Below, one piece after another: positions 55,136-63,397 of a DNA stretch of 64,000 bases. Position 1 is the stretch's first letter; each line of letters starts with the position of its first letter. Origin of the DNA: Candidatus Sulfidibacterium hydrothermale (GTDB lineage: Bacteria > Bacteroidota > Bacteroidia > Bacteroidales > F082); NCBI RefSeq assembly GCF_020149915.1, contig NZ_CP083760.1:744001-808000 (forward strand), in the 5' to 3' direction. The notes beneath the pieces are model-generated. The model ran no database searches. It was not told the origin of the DNA and saw only the letters and a program-made list of their open reading frames with translations. The position numbers and the translations under genes were made by a program.

Positions 55136-55330
55136 TTATTCTTCAAGATTAGTTTTCCGGTGATCATACCATTTTTTGCCGCCGTATGCTGCACCGAGTC
55201 CCAATAGGATGAATAAACCTCCGCCAATGGGTGCGCCGTGTGTCGCTGGTGGTGTAGCCTGTGCCATGACCGATTGAAATGAGAATAACAGAGAAAAAAG
55301 AATACTGTAAAAAATAATGGATTTTTTCAT
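55136..55330 (-). CDS. PID-CTERM-like small sorted protein
   Basis: 64 residues: signal peptide (KKSIIFYSILFSLLFSFQSVMAQ), a short spacer ATPPATHGA, then PIGGGLFILLGLGAAYGGKKWYDHRK. This tail fits the Bacteroidota PID-CTERM sorting pattern (P-I-D-G-G-L.., hydrophobic stretch, Y-G-x-K-K), with Gly in place of Asp. The mature part is almost nothing but the sorting tail. It follows the type IX cargo gene by 18 nt on the same strand and is probably cotranscribed. Function and processing enzyme unknown. Confidence 0.75.
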   Translation of the reverse strand: MKKSIIFYSILFSLLFSFQSVMAQATPPATHGAPIGGGLFILLGLGAAYGGKKWYDHRKTNLEE

Positions 55331-55348
55331 TTTTTTATGATTTGCTGA

Positions 55349-57553
55349 TTATTGAATGTAAACTTTTTTGGTAACAACACGATGGTCATTTTCTATTCGG
55401 ACAATGTATATTCCCGCTTGTTGAGTCATGTGGATTTGTTGTCTGGTAGTTCCGTTAAGTATACTTTCATAAACCTTCTGCCCAAGCGTGTTAAATACAA
55501 ATACTTTTCCGTTGAGAACTTTCTGTCCGTGCAGATAAATGGTGTTTCCGGAAGAAAATACCTGAAGGTCATCGGTTTGTTCTGATGCAGGAGAAATTCC
55601 GGTTACCCCATTGATGTGAAGAACAAACCGGTCTGTGTTGTCTCCGTCTTGTGCACTGAAATCATAATTCGTTATTTCATTCAGGTTGATTTTTTCTCCT
55701 GTTACCTTGTCTTCCAGAATAAAATCTGTATTTGTAAAACTGGAAACACCTTTTATGGTCAGGTGGTACACTGTGTTTACGCCGGCCCGGAATTCCAAAG
55801 GAACATCATATGCTGTAGTGATCTCCGGCAGGTAATTTATCAGGAAATTTTCATCGTGGCTCACTGTCCATATCTGTGGAGCCGTTTTTACCATGCTCAT
55901 GATTTTGTGGGCATCGTAAGCCATGTCCCATTGCTCAGTAGCATCGGGTTTAAATCCTAAAGTAGCTTTGTCTGAATAGCTGTTTGCATCATCAGTAATC
56001 TGGAAAGTCAGCGTTTCCGGAGTTTCCGCTGTTTGTTTATAGTTTCCTTGAGCATCATGAACCCGTGCAGCGGCAGGAATGGTCACACTGCCTGTTGTTC
56101 CGGAAACAACCTGAACAAAAAAGCCGTTGGTAGAAGGAATGATGTCATTGGCATTAATAGCAGTGTAACTGGCAGAGGCTTCGTCCCATATTTCTGCAAC
56201 AGCGCCAACATTGGTTAATGTCCAGTTTCCGTCGTCCCACTTAATGGCGCTGGAAAAAGGATTTCCCAACAAATGCCACCCGTCACCGCCGGATGTTGAA
56301 GTGTAAGATAAGTTGGATACCGTAACATCTGATGTGTTTAAAGTGCCCGTATATTCGTGGGTCAGGTCAGTACTATTAGCCACAAGATAGCCCTGTCCTG
56401 CGGTAAAGGTAAAGGTGGTATTTCTATAATTTACCCACTGGTTATCGACTTCACTCCACGCGTACAGATCATCGGTAGTATTTCTTGTGGGATCCCATGT
56501 GGTATTTGCCGGATCCATGGATGCAACCGGACAGCCAATCTCATGCCAGCCGTTACCTGTTCCTGTACCGGAAGTATAATGGCCAACATAGCGTTGTACG
56601 GTGACGTCTACAGATGAATTGGTAATTAAAGAACCATTTCCTGTGGTGTCTGAAGCAATAATCAAATTGGCAGATGTCCCGTTATTGGTTAACGTATCAT
56701 TGACTGTCATTCCGTAACCTGGATTGATTACAGCGGTTCCACTGGTTATTATGAAGTTGTTACAGGAAAAGCCTTCTGTAGTACTGGACATATTTTTAAT
56801 AACAAGAGTATCACCGGTACCAACATCACAATTAATATTATATAATGTTTTGGTACTAATCATTGTCGTAGAAGACATGTAATTATCTGTGTTTGTAAAA
56901 GAAATTATACCTCCAGTAACGTTGGCTGTTGTTGGGTTAAATTTTAATGCTGCTCCATCTCCTTTATTTCCTTTCAAAATATTTATGTTGCCATTTGACA
57001 TGGTAAATGTTGTTCCTGATGGGACATAAAAGATATCAGTTGCACTTGTTCCTCCAGAAGAATTAATATTTATTGTGCCACCGGTCATTTTAAATGAAGC
57101 TGAGTTTTTAAGAGTAAAATATCTGCTTGTATTTAGTATTCCGCCAGACATGTTAAACAGACAACGATTTCCCATGACGGAGCCGTTTATAGTTAAATAA
57201 TCACCGCTACCATCACCTTCGTTGAATGTCCCTCCAGTTATTTTAAGAATACCATAAACAGTACATGACGCGGTTGTAGTTAATGTTGCTCCTGTTTCTA
57301 TTGCTAGAGTGCCATAGTTACTTGTATCTGTAGCGTCGATTATAAAAAGTTTACAATATTGGATTGTATCGACAGTGATAGTATCTCCTGATCGAATCTC
57401 GACAGTGTCAACTGAAGTAGGAATGGTTCCTCCATCCCATGTTTCTGCATTATTCCAATTGCCGCCACCGGTTTTATTACTGTAAATTTTTTGTGAAAAG
57501 CCAAGGGAAGGCAATAAACAGACAAATAATAATGCAAGTAAAATATTTTTCAT
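55349..57553 (-). CDS. secreted protein with type IX (type A) sorting domain
   Basis: 734 residues. Signal peptide KNILLALLFVCLLPSLGFS; then a beta-rich, Thr/Ser/Asn/Gly-rich body (NWNNAETWDGGTIPTSVDTVEIRSGD.. with a parallel beta-helix-like repeat of TGGTFN, MSGGILN, MTGGTIN, VTGGIIS). Repeated GWHEIGCPVAS and GWHLLGNPFSS elements lie in the middle. The C-terminal 80 residues (DDLQVFSSGNTIYLHG..GKVFVFNTLGQKVYE..QQAGIYIVRIENDHRVVTKKVYIQ) are a type A sorting domain recognised by the type IX system, so the protein should be exported through SprA. Likely surface-attached adhesin or enzyme; no catalytic motif was recognised. Confidence 0.88.
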   Translation of the reverse strand: MKNILLALLFVCLLPSLGFSQKIYSNKTGGGNWNNAETWDGGTIPTSVDTVEIRSGDTITVDTIQYCKLFIIDATDTSNYGTLAIETGATLTTTASCTVYGILKITGGTFNEGDGSGDYLTINGSVMGNRCLFNMSGGILNTSRYFTLKNSASFKMTGGTININSSGGTSATDIFYVPSGTTFTMSNGNINILKGNKGDGAALKFNPTTANVTGGIISFTNTDNYMSSTTMISTKTLYNINCDVGTGDTLVIKNMSSTTEGFSCNNFIITSGTAVINPGYGMTVNDTLTNNGTSANLIIASDTTGNGSLITNSSVDVTVQRYVGHYTSGTGTGNGWHEIGCPVASMDPANTTWDPTRNTTDDLYAWSEVDNQWVNYRNTTFTFTAGQGYLVANSTDLTHEYTGTLNTSDVTVSNLSYTSTSGGDGWHLLGNPFSSAIKWDDGNWTLTNVGAVAEIWDEASASYTAINANDIIPSTNGFFVQVVSGTTGSVTIPAAARVHDAQGNYKQTAETPETLTFQITDDANSYSDKATLGFKPDATEQWDMAYDAHKIMSMVKTAPQIWTVSHDENFLINYLPEITTAYDVPLEFRAGVNTVYHLTIKGVSSFTNTDFILEDKVTGEKINLNEITNYDFSAQDGDNTDRFVLHINGVTGISPASEQTDDLQVFSSGNTIYLHGQKVLNGKVFVFNTLGQKVYESILNGTTRQQIHMTQQAGIYIVRIENDHRVVTKKVYIQ

Positions 57554-58001
57554 AATCCGATTTTTTTAAAGGGTTTAAAATCAAAAAATAGAAATCATAA
57601 AAAATATAAGCTTTTTAAGGAAAAGAACTTAAATATAGATTTTCCCCTTTTTTTAGGAAGGTTTTCTCTGGGGTTTCATGTCTAAATGACAATAAATAAA
57701 AAGATTTTCGCATTGTTGGTTTATTAAAATTACCACAAATGTAAAATAAATTAGTATTAGAAACAAGAAATTAACCTAATAATTTATTAGACATCAGGTG
57801 TTTGTCTTAAAATAAGAGTTGGAAGCTGGAATAGGGTGTGTTTCAAATTTGGAATTTATTGATATACATAACTTTATTTGTATAAAGAAAAGATTTATTT
57901 TTTGAGCAGAACTTTTTATTTCCCGATTAGCAGCTTTTTATTGTCCCTTCTGTTTATTAAATAGGAATAGTCTTTTTGTTTGGTGATAACAAAAAAATAT
58001 C
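57554..58001. other. AT-rich intergenic region with promoter
   Basis: About 450 bp without a gene. It contains the TTG-N20-TACATTTG promoter of the cargo gene and otherwise only AT-rich sequence; no repeat or RNA structure was recognised. Confidence 0.6.
57736..57766 (-). promoter_or_regulatory. promoter of type IX cargo gene
   Basis: Minus strand: TTG (57764-57766), 20-nt spacer, TACATTTG (57736-57743), both matching the Bacteroidota consensus. It implies a 5' leader of about 180 nt before the ATG at 57553. Confidence 0.65.
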
Positions 58002-58721
58002 TTATTCGTGAATTAGGATATTTCCTTCATTATCTAAGATATCCAACAGAGCTGCCAGTTTTTTGATCGCAATAAATCGTTCCCATTGGTGGGGATCTTC
58101 GTTGGTTTTTTCGTGGATCCAGGTGGTGTGATACGGAATATGTACAGCCCAGCTTCCTAATTTTAGAAGTGGCAAAACATCCGATTTCAATGAATTGCCA
58201 ATCATCATGAATTCTTCAGGCTGTATGGTTAAACGTTGAAGTAGTTTCCGGTAATTTTCTTCTTGTTTGTCACTCATAATTTCAATATGATGAAAACAAG
58301 AAGCCAGTCCTGATTTCCGGAGTTTCCGTTCCTGGTCCAGCAGATCGCCTTTGGTTACCAGAACAACAGGAATCTTGGTTTTAAAATATTCTAATACTTC
58401 GCGCACTCCGTCAAGCAGAATAACCGGTTTGTTGAGTAATTCTTTTCCTAAGCCGATTATTTTTTCGATGATTTGAGCGGGTACCCGGTGCCCGGAAGTT
58501 TGAATTGCTGTTTCTATCATGGACAGCATGAATCCTTTGGCTCCGTAACCGTAAAGGGGCAGGTTTTGAATTTCCAGGTGGTAAAGCTGTTCCATCACCG
58601 TTTTTTCATCGGCAAAATCTTTAAGTAGTTTAACCAGTTCCCGTTCCGTTTCGCGATAATAGATTTCGTTTACCCACAGGGTATCATCGGCATCGAAGCC
58701 AAGCACTTTAATTTTACTCAT
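58002..58721 (-). CDS. HAD family hydrolase
   Basis: 239 residues. Motif I VLGFDADDTLWVNE with nucleophile Asp and acid/base Asp, motif II VLVTKG, motif III Lys region and motif IV MIGNSLKSDVLP. The alpha-helical C1 cap (EIYYRETERELVKLLKDF..) suits phosphoglycolate- or phosphonatase-like small-molecule phosphatases. The substrate cannot be read. It lies 11 nt after the amidase gene on the minus strand and is probably cotranscribed. Confidence 0.88.
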   Translation of the reverse strand: MSKIKVLGFDADDTLWVNEIYYRETERELVKLLKDFADEKTVMEQLYHLEIQNLPLYGYGAKGFMLSMIETAIQTSGHRVPAQIIEKIIGLGKELLNKPVILLDGVREVLEYFKTKIPVVLVTKGDLLDQERKLRKSGLASCFHHIEIMSDKQEENYRKLLQRLTIQPEEFMMIGNSLKSDVLPLLKLGSWAVHIPYHTTWIHEKTNEDPHQWERFIAIKKLAALLDILDNEGNILIHE

Positions 58722-58732
58722 GTTTTAATTTT

Positions 58733-60361
58733 TCACTCGTTTTCCACCGATTTTTTAAACGTGGGAACATCACGGTGATGGGTACCCTGTTCAAAATCAT
58801 AAGCCATGCCGATAAGCAGCGGTTCGCTCCATGCCCGGCCGAAAAAGGAAATGCCTACCGGTAATCCCTGAATAAATCCCATGGGAACGGTAATGGATGG
58901 ATATCCGGAAATAGCTGCCGGCGAAGAGCTGCCCAGTACAAAATGGTCTCCGTTGACGAGGTCGGTTTTCCAGGCCGGAGCACCGGTAGGCGCAATAATG
59001 GCATCCAGGTGATAACGATTCATCACTTTGTCCATGCCGTTTTTCCGGCTTCCTGTGGTCATTTTTTTCAACGCTTTTTTATATCCCGGACTATTCAGGT
59101 TGCCTTTGGCTTCTGCTTCCAGCATCAGTTTTTGATCAAAATATTTGAGCTCAATCGAATCCGATTGGTTAAAAGCAATAATATCCTGAAGTGTTTTTAC
59201 CGGAGCATCGGGGCCCAATGTTTTCAGGTATTTGTTCAGTCCGTCTTTAAATTCATAAAGCAAAACCTGAAACGAAGCCGCTTCTGTGCCGGGTTGCATG
59301 ATTTTGTTGATTTTTACTACGGTAGCTCCTTGGCTCTCAAGAAAACGAACAGCCCGATACATCAGCGTATCGACTTTATAATCGATTCCCATAGGAGCCA
59401 TGTATAAACCGATGCGTTTCCCGCGTAAAACCCCTTTTTTCAGAAATTGGGTGTAATCGCGATAGGCATGCCCTTTTGAAGCAAATGTTTTACTGTCGGC
59501 GCTGTCTACACCGGTAAGTACGCCAAGCAATGTAGCTGCATCAGAAACGGTTCGGGTCATAGGGCCGGGAGTATCCTGGGTAAAAGAGATGGGAATGACA
59601 CCTGTGCGACTGATTAATCCTACGGTAGGCTTGATGCCAACAATGCCATTCGCCGAAGAAGGACAAACGATAGAGCCATCGGTTTCGGTACCAATACCGA
59701 CCATGGCCAAATTAGCAGAAACAGCTACGCCGGGACCAGAACTGGAACCACAGGGATTCCGGTCAAGAACGTACGGGTTTTTGGTTTGTCCACCCATGCC
59801 GCTCCATCCGCTGGACGAAAAACTACACCGGAAATTAGCCCACTCACTCAAATTGGCTTTTCCAATGATAATGGCACCGGCTGCTCTTAACCGGGCTGCC
59901 ACCCAGCTGTCGTGTAATGGATGCGAACCTGCCAATGCCCGCGAGCCAGCTGTACAAGCCATTTTATCGTGGGTGTCGATATTATCTTTCAATACCACCG
60001 GAATACCAAATAACGGACCGGAAGCTTTTCCTTCAGCCAGAAGTTTGTCTAACGAGTCGGCAATTTTCATCGCATCCGGATTAACCGTGATAAATGCATT
60101 TAAATGGGGGCCGTTTTGGTCTAACGCTTTAATTCTGAGTAAATAGGTTCTGACCACTTCTTTTACTGTAAAGCGTTGATTGTGATACCCCTGTTCCATC
60201 TCAGAGATAGTCATTTCGTTTAAAGGTAGTCCCATGTTACCACAGGTAGGACAGGGGCTTTTGGATGTGGTACCGGATTGTTTTTCTGTTCTGTTACACG
60301 AAACCAAAAAAAACAATGATGCCAAAAAGAAGACAGAAATAAAAAAGGAAATCTTTTTCAT
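58733..60361 (-). CDS. amidase, predicted lipoprotein
   Basis: 542 residues. Signal peptide with lipobox FLVSC (Cys22), so it should be lipid-anchored and periplasmic or outer-membrane. Amidase-signature triad: Lys125 in GIPVVLKDNIDT, cis-Ser in CGSSSGPG (206-208), nucleophile Ser230 in GTETDGSIVCPSS. The mature N-terminus has CPTC (37-40). It resembles periplasmic peptide or aryl amidases more than GatA, which would be cytosolic. A TAACTTTG element lies about 24 nt upstream. Downstream gene HAD is 11 nt away. Natural substrate unknown. Confidence 0.9.
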   Translation of the reverse strand: MKKISFFISVFFLASLFFLVSCNRTEKQSGTTSKSPCPTCGNMGLPLNEMTISEMEQGYHNQRFTVKEVVRTYLLRIKALDQNGPHLNAFITVNPDAMKIADSLDKLLAEGKASGPLFGIPVVLKDNIDTHDKMACTAGSRALAGSHPLHDSWVAARLRAAGAIIIGKANLSEWANFRCSFSSSGWSGMGGQTKNPYVLDRNPCGSSSGPGVAVSANLAMVGIGTETDGSIVCPSSANGIVGIKPTVGLISRTGVIPISFTQDTPGPMTRTVSDAATLLGVLTGVDSADSKTFASKGHAYRDYTQFLKKGVLRGKRIGLYMAPMGIDYKVDTLMYRAVRFLESQGATVVKINKIMQPGTEAASFQVLLYEFKDGLNKYLKTLGPDAPVKTLQDIIAFNQSDSIELKYFDQKLMLEAEAKGNLNSPGYKKALKKMTTGSRKNGMDKVMNRYHLDAIIAPTGAPAWKTDLVNGDHFVLGSSSPAAISGYPSITVPMGFIQGLPVGISFFGRAWSEPLLIGMAYDFEQGTHHRDVPTFKKSVENE

Positions 60362-60384
60362 GATGTATATATTTTATCAAACTT

Positions 60385-60392
60385 CAAAGTTA
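60385..60392 (-). promoter_or_regulatory. -7 promoter element of amidase-HAD unit
   Basis: TAACTTTG on the minus strand, 23 nt before the amidase ATG; matches TAnnTTTG. Confidence 0.45.
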
Positions 60393-60398
60393 CCGGAT

Positions 60399-60926
60399 TT
60401 ACCGGATATTTTTTTCTACTTTTCGAAACAAGGTATTCAGACATTCTTTCCGAATGCAAAACCAAGGTACTTGTTGTTGGTATTTGCGGTATTCATCACC
60501 AAATTTACGAATCGCTTCCGGTTCTTCCACCCACCGGATCAGCAGTAACATTAATACTGCTTCAGCCGGGGCAATCACAAGAATAAACGCCGGTGATCCG
60601 ACAAGAAAAGCAAAGGCAAACGGAAAAAATAACAAACCGAGATGCATGGGATGGCGCATGTACCGGTAAGGGCCTTCTTTGACCAGTTGGTTGGTTTCCA
60701 TCCGCGGGAGTTCTCCTTTCCGGCCATATTTTGCCAAAGTACGACCGGTATTCCGGCTTACGGTCATCACCCCTTTTAACACCACAATGCCTATCAGAAA
60801 ACTCAAAATATGAAACCACAAAAGATGGTGAATTCCCGGAAACCAGCGGGCATCAAGGATAAATCCACCCCAAATACCGCCTCCGAGCATTAACAACCAG
60901 ATAATCATTCGCAGCGTCGACTTCAT
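60399..60926 (-). CDS. isoprenylcysteine carboxyl methyltransferase-like membrane protein
   Basis: 175 residues with four to five transmembrane helices. EGPYRYMRHPMHLGLLFFPFAFAFL is the hallmark SAM-binding P-Y-x-x-x-R-H-P segment of the ICMT/PEMT family, and a late VEEPEAIRKFGDEYRKYQQQVPWF matches the conserved E-E/R-x-L...G..Y..Y....P.F pattern. Bacterial members methylate unknown lipids or small molecules; the substrate is not inferable. It starts 3 nt after mltG on the minus strand, so it is cotranscribed. Confidence 0.88.
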   Translation of the reverse strand: MKSTLRMIIWLLMLGGGIWGGFILDARWFPGIHHLLWFHILSFLIGIVVLKGVMTVSRNTGRTLAKYGRKGELPRMETNQLVKEGPYRYMRHPMHLGLLFFPFAFAFLVGSPAFILVIAPAEAVLMLLLIRWVEEPEAIRKFGDEYRKYQQQVPWFCIRKECLNTLFRKVEKNIR

Positions 60927-60929
60927 GAT

Positions 60930-62012
60930 TTACCGGTAGATTCGTAATTTATCCAGCGCTTCCTGATATTTTTTAGCATTTTTCTGATGTTGCCGGTTGG
61001 TTTCGGAAAATACATGATATCCGGACATATCGCTTTTAGCACAAAAGTAGAGATAATGGGTTTTGTCGTAATTTAAAACAGCATCTATCGATGCAATGGA
61101 TGGAACACAAATAGGACCTGGCGGCAGCCCGCGGTGCAAATAGGTGTTATAAGGCGATTTTACTTTTTTATGAATGTTGAGTACCCGGTGTATTTTAGGA
61201 TTTCCCAGTGCATAAATAACGGTTGGGTCGGCTTGTAAGCGCCATCCGTCTCTCAGCCGGTTGATATACACACTGGCAATCTTCGGTTTTTCGTCATTTT
61301 TATTGGTTTCTTTTTCCACAATAGAAGCCAGAATGATTACCTGAGTGGGAGTTAATCCAATGGCTTTTGCTTTTGCCATACGTGTGGGGTTCCAGAACTT
61401 ATGGTATTCGCGGATCATCCGGTCAACAAAAGCTTTGGCTGTAGTATTCCAGTAAAAACGATAAGTATTCGGAATAAAAAAGGTAAGAACGGGAATAGAA
61501 TCGGCCCCGATTTGACGCAGGTTGCTGCTGTCGGTCAGGTAATTGACAATTTGTGCCGAGTCGGCTTCAATTTGATGTCCTACTTTGCCGGCCAGCTGGT
61601 AAATGTCTCTTACGTTGTTAAAAGTTACATTTACCGGAACCTGTTTTCCGGCACGCAGCATGTCCACCAGCTGATTATTGCTCATGCCGTTAACCAGGAT
61701 GTACCGACCCGGTTTTACCAGCTCGGGGAGCTTCTTTTTCTTCGCCCACCATTCAAAATTCTTGCGGTGGATGACCAACCCTTTTTCATAAAGAATGTTT
61801 TTGAGTTGTTGAAAATTGGCGCCTGTAGGAACGTAAATGCTTACCGGTTTGTCGTTTGGTGTCCATACGTTAGGCCCTTCAATCACTTTGTACAAAAAAT
61901 ATCCGCCGGCCAGTGCCAACAGGATGAGTACAAAAAGAAACCGTAATAGAAACCGGGAGAAACGACTGCGTTTTTTTCTCCCTCGTGCATATTTCGAATG
62001 ATAATAAGCCAT
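60930..62012 (-). CDS. mltG: endolytic murein transglycosylase MltG
   Basis: Inner-membrane enzyme that cuts nascent peptidoglycan strands and sets glycan length. 360 residues: cytosolic basic N-terminus, single membrane helix (about 21-42), LysM-like segment around 55-130, and YceG domain with catalytic Glu233 in ILASIVEKETNKNDEKPKIASVYINRL, LQADPTVIYALG and the C-terminal SPYNTYLHRGLPPGPICVPSIASIDAVL. The ICMT-like gene follows after 3 nt. The intact catalytic motifs predict activity. Confidence 0.95.
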   Translation of the reverse strand: MAYYHSKYARGRKKRSRFSRFLLRFLFVLILLALAGGYFLYKVIEGPNVWTPNDKPVSIYVPTGANFQQLKNILYEKGLVIHRKNFEWWAKKKKLPELVKPGRYILVNGMSNNQLVDMLRAGKQVPVNVTFNNVRDIYQLAGKVGHQIEADSAQIVNYLTDSSNLRQIGADSIPVLTFFIPNTYRFYWNTTAKAFVDRMIREYHKFWNPTRMAKAKAIGLTPTQVIILASIVEKETNKNDEKPKIASVYINRLRDGWRLQADPTVIYALGNPKIHRVLNIHKKVKSPYNTYLHRGLPPGPICVPSIASIDAVLNYDKTHYLYFCAKSDMSGYHVFSETNRQHQKNAKKYQEALDKLRIYR

Positions 62013-62061
62013 CTGAAAAATCCTTTTTCCGTTTTGTAAAGCGATGCTTTATCCTTATTAA

Positions 62062-62589
62062 TCAACTGTTAATCAGCTGTAAAAAATATTCGTCTTGCCA
62101 TTTTCCGTTTATCAGGTTCCACTCTTTTCTTTCCCCTGTTATTTCAAAATGTCGGCTTTGAAATAAACGTAAACTGGCCTGGTTTTCTTTTCCGATACTG
62201 CAAAAAAGCTGATGCAAATTTAACAAATTAAATGCATAATAAATCAGCTGGTCCAGCGCTTTTCCGGCCAGTGAACGGTTCCGGTATTTTTCGTCGATGA
62301 CAATTCCCACACCGCCCCGGCGATGGATAGCGCTCAGGTCGTAAAGGTCTATGATTCCGATGGCTGTGGATTGTTTCCCTTTGCGGTAGTCGATAATCAA
62401 CCGAACCTGACCGGCTACGAAAGGTTCCTGCCGTGAAGCAGATAAAATATATTGCTCCAGGTCGAGATGCGAAAACGGAACCCGTGTGGCAGAAACCTGC
62501 CATAACTTTTGATCATTTTCCAAAGCATACAAAAAAGCGGCATCCTCAAGCTCAGGAGCACGCAAGACCATATTTTCCTGATTTTCCAT
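62062..62589 (-). CDS. GNAT family N-acetyltransferase
   Basis: 175 residues from MENQENMVLRAPELEDAAFLYALEND. RimJ/SpeG-like: acetyl-CoA-binding region RRGGVGIVIDEKYRNRSLAGKALDQLIYYAF and the following strand-helix NLHQLFCSIGKENQASLRLFQSRHFEITG. SpeG-like features suggest spermidine or a similar polyamine as a possible acceptor, but this is tentative. A longer frame starting at 62802 exists, yet its first 71 residues are low-complexity and lack family similarity, so 62589 is preferred. Ends 49 nt before mltG begins. Confidence 0.85.
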   Translation of the reverse strand: MENQENMVLRAPELEDAAFLYALENDQKLWQVSATRVPFSHLDLEQYILSASRQEPFVAGQVRLIIDYRKGKQSTAIGIIDLYDLSAIHRRGGVGIVIDEKYRNRSLAGKALDQLIYYAFNLLNLHQLFCSIGKENQASLRLFQSRHFEITGERKEWNLINGKWQDEYFLQLINS

Positions 62590-62925
62590 CGTTCCGCAAA
62601 GTTGCAACTTTCCGCTCAAACCGCCAAATTTTTGGCGTACTTTGGACCTGTATTCCGAAAAGTTGTTCGCCGCCATTTTGACAGCCCGGCAGTCCGGGTT
62701 TTCTGTTCTTCTGCTGGCGGAAATCATCGGGCATGATTCTTGATTTGCTTTTTGTTGCCCGGAAGTAAAAGAATTTTCGGGACGTTCTTTTTCCCGGTGC
62801 ATTTTTTCGCTTTCCGGCGAAATGCTTTGAACGGGAAAATATCAGAAATGAAAAACCGTTTCATTCAGGAACGTTTTGTCCGCACAGCAGGTTTAGTTTT
62901 TTTTAACGTGTCGAACGAAACTTTT

Positions 62926-62957
62926 TTTGGAATTGAAACTATAATGAAGTAAATTTG
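62926..62957 (+). promoter_or_regulatory. consensus promoter of ytxH-like gene
   Basis: TTTG (62926-62929), 20-nt spacer, TAAATTTG (62950-62957): both elements match the Bacteroidota primary sigma consensus. The ATG follows 27 nt after the -7 element. Confidence 0.7.
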
Positions 62958-62984
62958 ATGTCTAATTTTTAAAACTTTAATACC

Positions 62985-63317
62985 ATGAGCAACAATAGTT
63001 CACATTCAGGGTTTGCATTTTTCTCAGGCATGGTAATTGGCGCTGCTATCGGAGCCATTGCCGGATTGCTGTATGCCCCCGAAACAGGCGAAGAAACACG
63101 AAAAAAAGTTTCCGATAAAACCAAAGAGTTATCCGATGAATTACTGGATCAGTTTGATGATCTGAAAGAAAACGTTAACAAAATCCTGGAAGATGTAAAA
63201 AAAACCGGTACCGAACTGGTTGAAGACGTGAAAAAAGTAGGAAATGACGTTTTGGAAGACGTGAAGAAAACAGGTGCCGGTGTAATTGAAGATGTAAAAA
63301 AAATTGCTCAGAAATAA
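62985..63317 (+). CDS. YtxH domain protein
   Basis: 110 residues. A glycine-rich membrane helix (FAFFSGMVIGAAIGAIAGLLYAPETGEETRKK, with the YtxH signature G..LYAP..G...R) is followed by a cytosolic or periplasmic amphipathic tail. The tail holds four 11-residue repeats of the pattern ILEDVKKTGTE, LVEDVKKVGND, VLEDVKKTGAG, VIEDVKKIAQK, which predicts an amphipathic helix of the apolipoprotein/LEA type. YtxH proteins are stress-related membrane proteins of unclear function. The neighbour is a holin-like membrane protein, a frequent pairing. Confidence 0.88.
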   Translation: MSNNSSHSGFAFFSGMVIGAAIGAIAGLLYAPETGEETRKKVSDKTKELSDELLDQFDDLKENVNKILEDVKKTGTELVEDVKKVGNDVLEDVKKTGAGVIEDVKKIAQK

Positions 63318-63346
63318 TTGGCAATGAGTCAACAACTCTTTTGAAT

Positions 63347-63382
63347 TAACCAATCATCTGTTGTACAACAGATGATTGGTTA
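63347..63382. repeat. perfect 36-bp palindrome
   Basis: TAACCAATCATCTGTTGT (63347-63364) is followed directly by its exact reverse complement with no loop. It lies 30 nt after the ytxH stop and 15 nt before the next ATG. There is no T tract, so it is more a cruciform, operator or mRNA hairpin than a classic terminator. Confidence 0.85.
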
Positions 63383-63397
63383 TCGCTTTGTTGTGCC

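Noticed and set aside
62590-62802. 71-codon N-terminal extension of the GNAT gene
   Set aside because: No family similarity, and the conserved domain begins at MENQENMVLRAPEL.
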